From positions 1 through 10,638 of the forward strand of contig JAHCKI010000060.1 in the NCBI GenBank assembly GCA_026125865.1: a stretch of 10,638 nt of DNA, given 5' to 3'. The notes beneath the pieces are model-generated. The model searched no databases. It was not told the origin of the DNA and saw nothing but the letters and a program-made list of their open reading frames with translations. Position 1 is the first letter of the stretch. Each line of letters begins with the position of its first letter. The position numbers were made by a program, and so were the translations under genes. The stretch comes from Rhodospirillales bacterium. GTDB taxonomy: Bacteria; Pseudomonadota; Alphaproteobacteria; Rhodospirillales; Defluviicoccaceae. Below are positions 1-5,459 of this stretch, in pieces.

Positions 1-101
1 GACATACGGTGGCAACCGCCGAATGGCGTGAAACTCATTGCTCATTGCTTTTCCTTTCGGTGGGTCGCGGTTCGAACCCGTGTTCGAAACCACTTCGGAT
101 T

Positions 102-133
102 GTTCCGACCAATTGACCCGATATGGTCGGAAC
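102..133. repeat. Perfect 10-bp inverted repeat downstream of the OmpA-like lipoprotein gene
   Basis: GTTCCGACCA (102-111) is followed, after 12 nt, by its exact reverse complement TGGTCGGAAC (124-133). It lies 53 nt beyond the stop codon of the minus-strand lipoprotein gene, so a transcript end or RNA-stabilising hairpin is possible. There is no T-tract on either side, so a textbook intrinsic terminator is not supported. It could also be an operator for something outside the window. The rest of 1-185 shows no gene. Confidence 0.45.
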
Positions 134-185
134 GTCGCGTTCTATCTGTTGGTGCATTTTTGTCTACGGGTGCGCTGAATGCGAC

Positions 186-1247
186 CTAACGAACAAAAAA
201 GATATCCGCGCGATCTTCGGTGACGCCGGCGTCGGGGAGCGCGCCGCCCGTACCCGCGGCGTCGATGCGGATGCTGCCCTCCGGCACGCCCAGACGAACC
301 AGTTCGCCGACCACCGTCTCCGCCCGGGCGCGCCCCAAGGCGCCGCCGCTCGACGCTGCACCCGACGCATTGGATGGCTTGCCGCCGTATCCGATCACGC
401 GCACGGTGCCGCCATATTGACGATGACGGGTGGCGATCTCCAGCAACGCGTCGGCCGCCCCCTCGCCGAAATTCGAGGAACCTTCGACGAAGAGCACGGA
501 CGCCGCCTTGGTACCGATCTCACGCTGCGCCTCCACTTCCGCCGATGTGGATCGCGCCGCTCTCATGAACTGCTCGGACGGCGACGGAATCTCGCTCTCG
601 GCGGGTTTAGCGGAAGCACCCTTGGACGCTACCGTCGGCACCGATTCGGGCACCGAAAAGGTCGGTTCCGGTGGCGGCGCCGCGGCAATAGTGGGCGGCG
701 GCGGCGGTGGTTCCGGGGTCGCTGCCGTGGACGACGCCGATGCCTGGACGCTCGCCGGGGCCGGAACCGGGGTCGACCCCACCGACGGGACGGGCGACAA
801 GGACGGCGGTAACGGCGGTTGGGTGTTCGTTCCCGGCATGGCTTTGGACGGCCCCTGCAAGGTGATGACCTCGTTGGAGTATTGACGACGTTCGCGGTCG
901 GCGACCAGCCCCTCGGTCAGCCGTTCGCGCTCCTCCGCCGTGCTCGTCACCGGCCGCGATGGAACATCACCCAAGTTGGGGAACGGCTTGTCGGCGCCGG
1001 GAATCTCTTCTGGCGGCGCATAGGCTGCCGCGTCGGGATTCGCTTCGGCACCCGCGGCTTCGTTTGCGTCCGCCCCGTCATCGCCGGAAACGGCACTCTC
1101 TATGCCCCGGTACCATTCCGCCGGATTGATGGCGTCGGGCACCGACGAACAGCCGGCGAGCAACAAGGCGGCGACAAGCCCCGTCTCCAGCGTGCCCCAA
1201 ACGATTCGCCGTTGCCGGCGCGGTACCCAATTGCCTCTCAGCTCCAT
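186..1247 (-). CDS. OmpA-like outer-membrane lipoprotein with Pro-rich linker
   Basis: Probable lipoprotein of 353 aa. A basic N-terminus (RRQRR) precedes a hydrophobic stretch ending in the lipobox LLAGC, so Cys33 should be lipidated; Ser at +2 fits outer-membrane sorting. Residues about 35-120 are acidic and Ala-rich. About 140-225 is a Pro/Ser/Ala-rich linker with a run of six prolines, fit to span the periplasm. The C-terminal ~105 residues (from about 247) follow the OmpA/MotB-like beta-alpha-beta pattern, including a GRARAETVV helix and a GxPEGSIRIDAAGTGG strand-turn region. Family members bind peptidoglycan. Here the Asp usually found in the TDxxG loop is not apparent (the loop reads GYGGKP), so binding is uncertain. 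ATG at 1247 is preceded by GAGG about 5 nt upstream. It is transcribed divergently from phaC. The family call is by pattern; the partner and exact role are unknown. Confidence 0.8.
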   Translation of the reverse strand: MELRGNWVPRRQRRIVWGTLETGLVAALLLAGCSSVPDAINPAEWYRGIESAVSGDDGADANEAAGAEANPDAAAYAPPEEIPGADKPFPNLGDVPSRPVTSTAEERERLTEGLVADRERRQYSNEVITLQGPSKAMPGTNTQPPLPPSLSPVPSVGSTPVPAPASVQASASSTAATPEPPPPPPTIAAAPPPEPTFSVPESVPTVASKGASAKPAESEIPSPSEQFMRAARSTSAEVEAQREIGTKAASVLFVEGSSNFGEGAADALLEIATRHRQYGGTVRVIGYGGKPSNASGAASSGGALGRARAETVVGELVRLGVPEGSIRIDAAGTGGALPDAGVTEDRADIFFVR

Positions 1248-1300
1248 CGTCGCCTCGTCGCTCCTTCACGGGGTTGCGCCGCGCCCACCGCACTTCCGGA

Positions 1301-1329
1301 TTGCCCGGTGGAAACAGCCAGCCTATAAA
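1301..1329 (+). promoter_or_regulatory. Candidate sigma70-type promoter for phaC
   Basis: TTGCCC (1301-1306) and TATAAA (1324-1329) are separated by exactly 17 bp, matching the -35/-10 consensus at 4/6 and 5/6 positions. Transcription would begin near 1336 and give a leader of about 120 nt before the chosen phaC start. The site lies between the divergent lipoprotein and phaC genes. Seen in sequence only; no activity is known. Confidence 0.5.
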
Positions 1330-1456
1330 AATGCGAAACACGTTCGCGGACTCGGTACTGTTATCCGCAATCATTGCAGCGGAAGGTAGCTCAACGTGTG
1401 TTGCCGCATCTGGCGACAACCATGATTTGCTCCGGCCGATCATACTGGATTGCCTC

Positions 1457-3253
1457 ATGGCCGATCAACAAGGCACCACGTCTCACGTAACCGATGATAT
1501 GGACATATCACGGTCCATTGCCGACGTCGGTGAACGCACGAGGCGCATGTTGATCGATTGGCTCACTGTCAACGACGAATTGGTCTCGCGCTCCAGCCTC
1601 GCCGACCCCGTCGGTATCGCCAGTTCGTTCCTCGAACTGACCGCCAAAATGATGATCGATCCGGCGCAGATCGTCAGGGCGCAGCAATCGCTGTGGAACA
1701 GTTTCATGGACCTCTGGCAAAACACCGCACTGCGCTTGCTGGGGAATTCCACCCAACCCGTCGCCCAGCCGGATTACGATGATCGGCGATTTCACGATAC
1801 CTCCTGGAAAGAGAACGACGTCTTCAACTACATTTTGCAATCGTACCTGTTGTCCTCGCGCTGGCTGCGGCAGACGTTGCATGATGTGGACAGCCTCGAT
1901 CCGCGATCACTCGAAATCATCGACTTCTACACCCGCCAGTTCGTCAACGCCCTGTCACCCAGCAATTTCGCGGTGACCAATCCCGAGGTCGTCCGGGCGA
2001 CCATCGAAAGCGGCGGCGAGAATTTGCTCAACGGCCTGAAGAATCTGCTGTCGGATCTGACCGCCATCGGGTTCGGCACCGTTCCCGTTACGCCGTATTC
2101 GCTCGTTCCGGGAGAGAACGTGGCGACGACGCCGGGAAAGGTCGTCTATCGCAACGATCTGATGGAGCTGATCCAGTACGCGCCCAGCACCGACACGGTG
2201 GTGCGGCAGCCGTTGCTGTTCGTCCCGCCTTGGATCCACAAATACTATCTGCTCGACCTCGATGCCGGCGATTCGTGGGTGCGCTGGGCGGTCGAACGCG
2301 GACACACCGTTTTCATGATCTCCTGGGTCAATCCGGGAAAAGGTGAGGCGCACTGCGGCATAGAGGATTACGTCCTGCGCGGGCCGATCGCCGCCCTCGA
2401 TGCCATACGGCGATCCACCGGCGAGGAGCACGTCAACACCATCGGCTACTGCACCGGCGGCACCCTTCTCGCCACCGCCCTCGCCTACCTTGCGGCGCGC
2501 GGCGACGACCGCGTCGGCAGCGCCACGTTTCTCGCCACCGTGCTGGACTATTCGGAGCACGGCAGCCTCGGAAGCTACATCAATCAGGCGACCAGCACCT
2601 TGTTCGAGGAAATGATGGCCGAGTTCGGCCGCGTCGACACGCGCTTGCTGGCCACCATCGTCAGCATGCTCAGCGAACATGATCTGGTGTGGTCGTTCGT
2701 CGTCGACCACTACCTCCTCGGCAACGATTCGTTCCCCTATGACCTGTTCCGTTGGAACGTCGATGCGACGCGCGTACCCGAGGCTCTGCATCGCTTCTAT
2801 TTGCGCAACGTGTTCGAGAAGAACCTGTTGATCGCGCCTGGTGAAATAAAGATCGCCGGAACCGGCATCGATTTGCGGCGGGTTCGCGTACCGGCCTATT
2901 TCCTGGCGGCCCGCGAGGATCACATCGCCCCCTGGCGATCCGTCTTCAAGGGCGCGCAATCGTGGGGCGGTCCGACCCGCTTCACATTGACCGGTTCGGG
3001 GCATATCGCGGGCCTCATCAACCCGCCGTCCGCCGACAAATACCACCATTGGACGACCCGCGGCCGCCCGTCCGATCATCCCGAGCAATGGCTGGCCGCC
3101 GCCGATCGGCGCAATGGCTCGTGGTGGCCGCACTGGGACCGATGGGTCAAGCGCACATCGAAAAATCAAAAGGTCTCCGCCCGCACACTGGACACCGGCA
3201 ACCAAGCGGTTCTCGGCGACGCCCCCGGCACCTACGTCCGCATGACGGCTTAA
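1457..3253 (+). CDS. phaC: Class I poly(3-hydroxyalkanoate) synthase
   Basis: Polymerises (R)-3-hydroxyacyl-CoA into polyhydroxyalkanoate on the surface of cytoplasmic storage granules, releasing CoA. The 598-aa product has the usual class I length. An N-terminal PhaC_N region (about 90-260) precedes an alpha/beta-hydrolase core. The lipase-like box is GYCTGG with nucleophile Cys332. The remaining triad is Asp488 in REDHIAPW and His516 in GSGHIAG. The SWVNPG motif and the C-terminal HHW...GSWWPHW region are also typical. The frame is open upstream to a TTG at 1274 and an ATG at 1331, but the predicted transcription start (~1336) lies beyond both. I chose ATG 1457, though its ribosome site (GGA, 7 nt upstream) is weak. 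No phaA, phaB, phaP or phaZ lies in this window. Function is near certain; the start is less so. Confidence 0.95.
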   Translation: MADQQGTTSHVTDDMDISRSIADVGERTRRMLIDWLTVNDELVSRSSLADPVGIASSFLELTAKMMIDPAQIVRAQQSLWNSFMDLWQNTALRLLGNSTQPVAQPDYDDRRFHDTSWKENDVFNYILQSYLLSSRWLRQTLHDVDSLDPRSLEIIDFYTRQFVNALSPSNFAVTNPEVVRATIESGGENLLNGLKNLLSDLTAIGFGTVPVTPYSLVPGENVATTPGKVVYRNDLMELIQYAPSTDTVVRQPLLFVPPWIHKYYLLDLDAGDSWVRWAVERGHTVFMISWVNPGKGEAHCGIEDYVLRGPIAALDAIRRSTGEEHVNTIGYCTGGTLLATALAYLAARGDDRVGSATFLATVLDYSEHGSLGSYINQATSTLFEEMMAEFGRVDTRLLATIVSMLSEHDLVWSFVVDHYLLGNDSFPYDLFRWNVDATRVPEALHRFYLRNVFEKNLLIAPGEIKIAGTGIDLRRVRVPAYFLAAREDHIAPWRSVFKGAQSWGGPTRFTLTGSGHIAGLINPPSADKYHHWTTRGRPSDHPEQWLAAADRRNGSWWPHWDRWVKRTSKNQKVSARTLDTGNQAVLGDAPGTYVRMTA

Positions 3254-3284
3254 GACATGGCATGGCATGGGATGGCGCAGCAGC

Positions 3285-3310
3285 GACCGGAAAGTTCCAT
3301 TTCGGTCCTT
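3285..3310 (+). terminator. Terminator-like hairpin after phaC
   Basis: GACCG plus AAA (3285-3293, one bulged G) pairs with TTTCGGTC (3300-3307) across a 6-nt loop, starting 31 nt after the phaC stop. Only a short CTT follows, so termination may be weak. The hairpin overlaps the region where a -35 element for the toxin-antitoxin genes would sit. Confidence 0.35.
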
Positions 3311-3317
3311 AAAGGCG

Positions 3318-3347
3318 TATAGTGGTCCCAACACCAACGATCGGGGG
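3318..3347 (+). promoter_or_regulatory. Probable -10 box and ribosome site of the toxin-antitoxin operon
   Basis: TATAGT (3318-3323) matches the -10 consensus at 5/6. Only a poor -35 (TTCCAT, 3295-3300) is found 17 bp upstream. GGGGG (3343-3347) lies 5 nt before the antitoxin ATG and is followed by TCCCC, so the ribosome site could be masked by local pairing. Ribbon-helix-helix antitoxins commonly repress their own operon, which makes this stretch the likely operator. That last point is inference. Confidence 0.35.
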
Positions 3348-3352
3348 TCCCC

Positions 3353-3562
3353 ATGGCCGTGAACGTAAAACTTCCGGATGACTTGGTAGCCGAAGCCAAA
3401 CGGCTCGGCGCCATTCACCGCCGGTCACTGCCCAAGCAGATCGAATATTGGTCTCACATCGGCAAGATCGCCGAACAAAATCCGGATCTGCCGTTTTCCG
3501 TTATCAAGGACATTCTCATCGCCCGCGAAGAAACCGCCGACGAAGAGTATGTCTTTGGCTGA
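3353..3562 (+). CDS. ParD-like antitoxin of a type II toxin-antitoxin module
   Basis: A 69-aa protein with an N-terminal ribbon-helix-helix-like pattern: the strand MAVNVKLPDDLV, then helices rich in Ala, Lys and Arg (AEAKRLGAIHRRSLPKQIEYW). It should bind DNA as a dimer and neutralise the toxin with its acidic C-terminal tail (AREETADEEYVFG). It resembles the ParD_like family, in which the central SxxKQIEYWxxIGKIAEQNPDLP segment is characteristic. ATG 3353 has a GGGGG ribosome site. The stop codon TGA (3560-3562) shares its last base with the toxin ATG, so the pair is almost certainly co-translated. It has its own candidate promoter downstream of phaC and is not expected to depend on it. Confidence 0.85.
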   Translation: MAVNVKLPDDLVAEAKRLGAIHRRSLPKQIEYWSHIGKIAEQNPDLPFSVIKDILIAREETADEEYVFG

Positions 3563-3837
3563 TGGCGCGCGTCCTTCAGACCCCGACATTCAAGCGTGCG
3601 GTCAAGCGCTTACGAGAACGGCAGAAACAGGAACTGGATAGCGCTGTTCGCGCCATAGCCGCCAATCCCACGATCGGAGAAAGCAAACTCGGTGACTTGG
3701 CGGGCGTCCGTGTGTACAAGTTCGCAATGGGTCGGCAACGCATCCTGCTTTCCCATGAGTTTTTCGAAGAGGATGGCATCGTCAAGCTGCTCGCCCTTGG
3801 CGGCCACGAAAATTTCTATCGAGACCTGAACAGTTAA
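3562..3837 (+). CDS. RelE/ParE-family toxin
   Basis: A 91-aa basic protein with the RelE/ParE fold pattern: an N-terminal strand (VLQTPTF), two charged helices (KRAVKRLRERQKQELDSAVRAIAANP), then beta strands (GVRVYKFAMGRQRILLSHEF, DGIVKLLALGGHENFYRDL). The closing GxHENFYRDL is typical of RelE-like toxins paired with ParD-like antitoxins. RelE members cleave mRNA on the ribosome and ParE members poison gyrase; the sequence alone does not decide which applies. ATG 3562 overlaps the antitoxin stop (TGATG). There is no good separate ribosome site, so translational coupling is expected and would keep toxin output tied to antitoxin synthesis. The frame is open upstream, but that extension lies over the antitoxin and is rejected. 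No disruption is seen, so the module looks intact. Confidence 0.85.
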   Translation: MARVLQTPTFKRAVKRLRERQKQELDSAVRAIAANPTIGESKLGDLAGVRVYKFAMGRQRILLSHEFFEEDGIVKLLALGGHENFYRDLNS

Positions 3838-3838
3838 C

Positions 3839-3857
3839 TTCTCTCCCACGCAGAGAA
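3839..3857 (+). terminator. Small hairpin directly after the toxin stop codon
   Basis: TTCTCT (3839-3844) pairs with AGAGAA (3852-3857) across a 7-nt loop, starting one base after the toxin stop. The stem is weak and no T-tract follows, so it may be an RNA-end or stability element and not a true terminator. Confidence 0.25.
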
Positions 3858-3897
3858 ACAATGTCAAATACAGGGGTGAGGCGCGAATACCTGCATA

Positions 3898-3934
3898 TGG
3901 ATCGCCACGGCGCGTGCGCGCCTCGTGATGACGG
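3898..3934 (+). repeat. REP-like palindromic repeat, copy 1
   Basis: A 37-nt element beginning TGGATCGCC and ending GATGACGG. Its core is a hairpin of GGCGCG and CGCGCC around a 2-nt TG. The ends match the reverse complement of the element at 3960-3997 at most positions. It resembles the dispersed REP-type repeats (TGGATTGCC...GACGG) that I recall from many proteobacterial genomes. Confidence 0.6.
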
Positions 3935-3959
3935 ATGGGAGTGAGGCGTTTTCTCCAAG

Positions 3960-3997
3960 CCGTCTTTGCGAGCCGGCAACGCCGGCGCGGCAATCCA
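3960..3997 (-). repeat. REP-like palindromic repeat, copy 2, inverted
   Basis: A 38-nt element reading CCGTCTTTGCGAG ... GGCAATCCA on the plus strand, in opposite orientation to the copy at 3898-3934, from which it is separated by 25 nt. Its core is a hairpin of two GCCGGC halves with an AAC loop (3972-3986). Paired inverted REPs of this sort form a BIME-like unit. No RAYT transposase is present in the window. Confidence 0.6.
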
Positions 3998-4049
3998 TCG
4001 GCGGCGGTTGTTGAATGTGATCCGCCTTGCCGACCGAGCAAACGATGTA

Positions 4050-4125
4050 AAAACGGGAAAAAGCGTCACAAAACGGAAAAAAGTGTCAGGCGCCATTTCT
4101 TCGCCCTGGCACCATTTCTTCGCCC
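4050..4125. repeat. Two adjacent short tandem duplications
   Basis: A 20-nt unit (consensus AAAACGGRAAAAAGYGTCAN) occurs twice, at 4050-4069 and 4070-4089, with 17 of 20 bases identical. It is followed by an unrelated 19-nt-period unit (core GGCRCCATTTCTTCGCCC) at 4089-4106 and 4108-4125, with 17 of 18 identical. The array ends 2 nt before the minus-strand lipoprotein stop codon and contains that gene's likely terminator. Confidence 0.65.
4077..4112 (-). terminator. Intrinsic terminator of the small lipoprotein gene
   Basis: On the minus strand GTGCCAGG pairs with CCTGACAC (one mismatch in 8 bp) across a 14-nt loop and is followed directly by TTTTTT. It starts 16 nt beyond the lipoprotein stop codon. 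An alternative GGTGCC/GGCGCC pairing is also available. Confidence 0.55.
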
Positions 4126-4127
4126 GA

Positions 4128-4553
4128 TTATTCGACCAGTTCTTTCAGGTTCATTTGAATGAGGGGGCCATCGTTGCTAGTGGTCAGGGCGAGGATCGTC
4201 GCAACGAACGTCACCGGCTCGCCGGGCTTGTTGAGGGGGTCGATCTTTGACACCGGGATCTCGAAGGTAACGTCTGCTGCCGGTGAACCTTGGCCGGCCT
4301 CATCCATGTCGACCAACAGGTGCCCCTCCTCGACATAATCGTCCCCGTGCACACGGTCGGCGCGTACGATGTGCCCGCTCCAGCGCACGGTCTTGCCCTT
4401 GATTGTGTCGAAATACGCTTGCTGCGCCTGGACCTCGCCATCCAAGGCCTCGCGAACCTTCGAAAAGGGAACCTCGGCCACCTCGCTTCCGCCATCGCAT
4501 GCCGCCATCAAAAGCACCGCACAGGTGCCCGCAACGATCCCTGCTCCACGCAT
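4128..4553 (-). CDS. Small lipoprotein, possible OB-fold
   Basis: A 141-aa lipoprotein from the chosen start. A short basic N-terminus and hydrophobic segment end in LLMAAC (Cys19). Asp at +2 would signal inner-membrane retention by the E. coli Lol rule, which may not hold in this class. The mature part has a helix (FSKVREALDGEVQAQQAYFDTI), then a strand-rich region beginning KGKTVRWSGHIVRA and running through LLVDMD, VTFEIPVSKID, PVTFVATILAL and GPLIQMNLKEL. This order resembles the tRNA_anti-like/OB-fold periplasmic proteins, but that is a pattern judgement. ATG 4553 is preceded by AAGGG at a 7-nt spacing. Another ATG at 4583 gives 10 more residues but lacks a ribosome site. The substrate and role are unknown. 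Confidence 0.75.
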   Translation of the reverse strand: MRGAGIVAGTCAVLLMAACDGGSEVAEVPFSKVREALDGEVQAQQAYFDTIKGKTVRWSGHIVRADRVHGDDYVEEGHLLVDMDEAGQGSPAADVTFEIPVSKIDPLNKPGEPVTFVATILALTTSNDGPLIQMNLKELVE

Positions 4554-4601
4554 TCCTCGACCCTTCACTTCCAAAAAGATCATTTCCAAGCAGACGGGAT
4601 T

Positions 4602-4724
4602 TCATGCCCGGCATTGGCTCGCGGCGGCCCGATATTCGCTGGCCCTCGCCGCGCCCGCAATAAGCACCGAGCGCGCGATATTGACGATGTCCCAACCCAT
4701 TTGCAATAGGCCGAGAACCCCCAT
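4602..4724 (-). CDS. Doubtful 40-aa hydrophobic small ORF upstream of the lipoprotein gene
   Basis: ATG at 4724 opens 40 codons beginning MGVLGLLQMGWDIVNIARSV, with a likely amphipathic or membrane helix and an Ala/Arg-rich tail. It lies on the same strand as the lipoprotein gene, ends 48 nt before its start, and could share its transcript. The third codon positions are GC-rich, as in neighbouring genes. Against it: no ribosome site precedes the ATG, and I recognise no family. I list it because otherwise 4590-4727 is empty. Confidence 0.2.
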   Translation of the reverse strand: MGVLGLLQMGWDIVNIARSVLIAGAARASEYRAAASQCRA

Positions 4725-4727
4725 TGA

Positions 4728-4889
4728 AAACCACGTCAGCCGATCCGGAGGCGCAACGGGTCATGGAAGATCGTCGACGGCAAGCCCTCCATCATCTACA
4801 ATAAGGGCGTTCAGCGTTGGTGGGAGCAGGACATCTCCGGCAACAACCGCGCCGTCGAGGGCCATTTGCGTGGGATGCCGGATAAGTAG
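4728..4889 (+). pseudogene. 3' remnant of a YHS-domain protein gene
   Basis: The frame ending at TAG 4887-4889 encodes about 41 residues starting at Trp (4764): WKIVDGKPSIIYNKGVQ, then WEQDISGNN and a short tail to PDK. This matches the C-terminal end of YHS-domain (seleno)proteins, whose family signature here is DPEAWKIVDGKLYLNYNKxVQxxWxxDIxGN. Just upstream, another frame reads ADPEA (4739-4753), exactly the residues expected before Trp. The two are separated by 10 extra bases, which shifts the frame. No start codon lies in frame after the stop at 4725-4727, and the N-terminal YHS core (GYDPVAYF, YGGYCA) is absent in all frames back to 4590. I read it as a decayed fragment, not a working gene. 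Confidence 0.6.
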
Positions 4890-4978
4890 CCCGCGATTTC
4901 GTCGCTAAATGGACTACGGGTTTTCTACGCGCACCGTTTTGCGTCTTCACCAGCGCGTCCCATCCAAGCGAAGTGATT

Positions 4979-4985
4979 GGGGGAG
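4979..4985 (+). promoter_or_regulatory. Ribosome binding site fixing the iorA start
   Basis: GGGGGAG at 4979-4985, 8 nt before ATG 4994, decides for this start over the in-frame GTG at 4973, which has no such site upstream. I see no convincing promoter in 4890-4978. Confidence 0.7.
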
Positions 4986-4993
4986 ACGCCGCG

Positions 4994-5446
4994 ATGGCTT
5001 TCAACATCACCGTCAATGGAATGGTGCACACCGTCGACGTCGACGGCGACACGCCGTTGCTCTGGGTTCTACGCGATACGCTGGGACTGACCGGCACCAA
5101 GTACGGCTGCGGTATCGCCGAATGCGGCGCGTGTACCGTGCACGTCGACGGCGTCGCACAACGTTCTTGCACGCTCGCCATCGAGGATTTGGACGGTAGC
5201 GAGATCACCACCATCGAAGGGCTGTCCAGCGGGGGCGCCCCCCACCCGGTGCAGGAGGCATGGATTACCGAACAGGTGCCGCAGTGCGGCTTCTGCCAAT
5301 CGGGAATGATCATGACCGCGGCGGCTTTGTTGTCGGAGACCCCGAACCCGAGCGACGGAGAGATCGCCGAGGCGATGACCAACATCTGCCGCTGCGGCAC
5401 CTACGACCGGGTGCGCGCCGCCATCAGGCGCGCGGCCAAGGCGTGA
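4994..5446 (+). CDS. iorA: 2Fe-2S subunit of an IorAB-type molybdenum hydroxylase
   Basis: Small electron-transfer subunit of the xanthine oxidase family, 150 aa, about the size of isoquinoline 1-oxidoreductase alpha subunits. The N-terminal plant-ferredoxin-type cluster is carried by Cys39, Cys44, Cys47 and Cys59 (GCGIAECGACTV...SC). The C-terminal helical domain has the second 2Fe-2S cluster with Cys98, Cys101, Cys132 and Cys134 (QCGFCQSGM, ICRCGTYDRV). All eight ligands are present. The clusters pass electrons from the molybdenum site of the partner encoded 13 bp downstream. It has no signal peptide of its own, so export would have to be as a complex with the Tat-bearing large subunit. The symbol follows the IorA/IorB family; isoquinoline itself need not be the substrate. 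Confidence 0.9.
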   Translation: MAFNITVNGMVHTVDVDGDTPLLWVLRDTLGLTGTKYGCGIAECGACTVHVDGVAQRSCTLAIEDLDGSEITTIEGLSSGGAPHPVQEAWITEQVPQCGFCQSGMIMTAAALLSETPNPSDGEIAEAMTNICRCGTYDRVRAAIRRAAKA

Positions 5447-5459
5447 AGGGACCCGAACA

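Noticed and set aside
60..95. tRNA T-arm-like sequence (CGCGG-TTCGAAC-CCGTG)
   Set aside because: The T-arm folds, but the matching 5' acceptor strand, anticodon arm and a CCA or proper 3' end are missing within the expected ~76 nt. It is probably coincidence around two TTCGAA sites.
123..812. 229-codon plus-strand frame over the OmpA-like gene
   Set aside because: Very Arg/Gly-rich, low-complexity antisense reading of the lipoprotein gene, and no ribosome site.
3255..3275. Repeated CATGG just after phaC
   Set aside because: Only three short copies in about 20 bases, with no link to a promoter or hairpin; likely chance or slippage.
1955..3418. 487-codon open frame on the minus strand across phaC
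   Set aside because: It is antisense to a clear phaC with full catalytic motifs. Its composition is the typical shadow of GC-rich coding DNA and no domain is recognisable.
3610..4096. Minus-strand frames across the toxin gene and the repeat region
   Set aside because: They cross REP-like palindromes and have no ribosome site or recognisable domain; they are shadows of the toxin gene.
4108..4125. Possible sigma54 promoter (TGGCAC)
   Set aside because: The downstream GC element (TTGC at the required spacing) is absent; TGGCAC here belongs to the tandem repeat.
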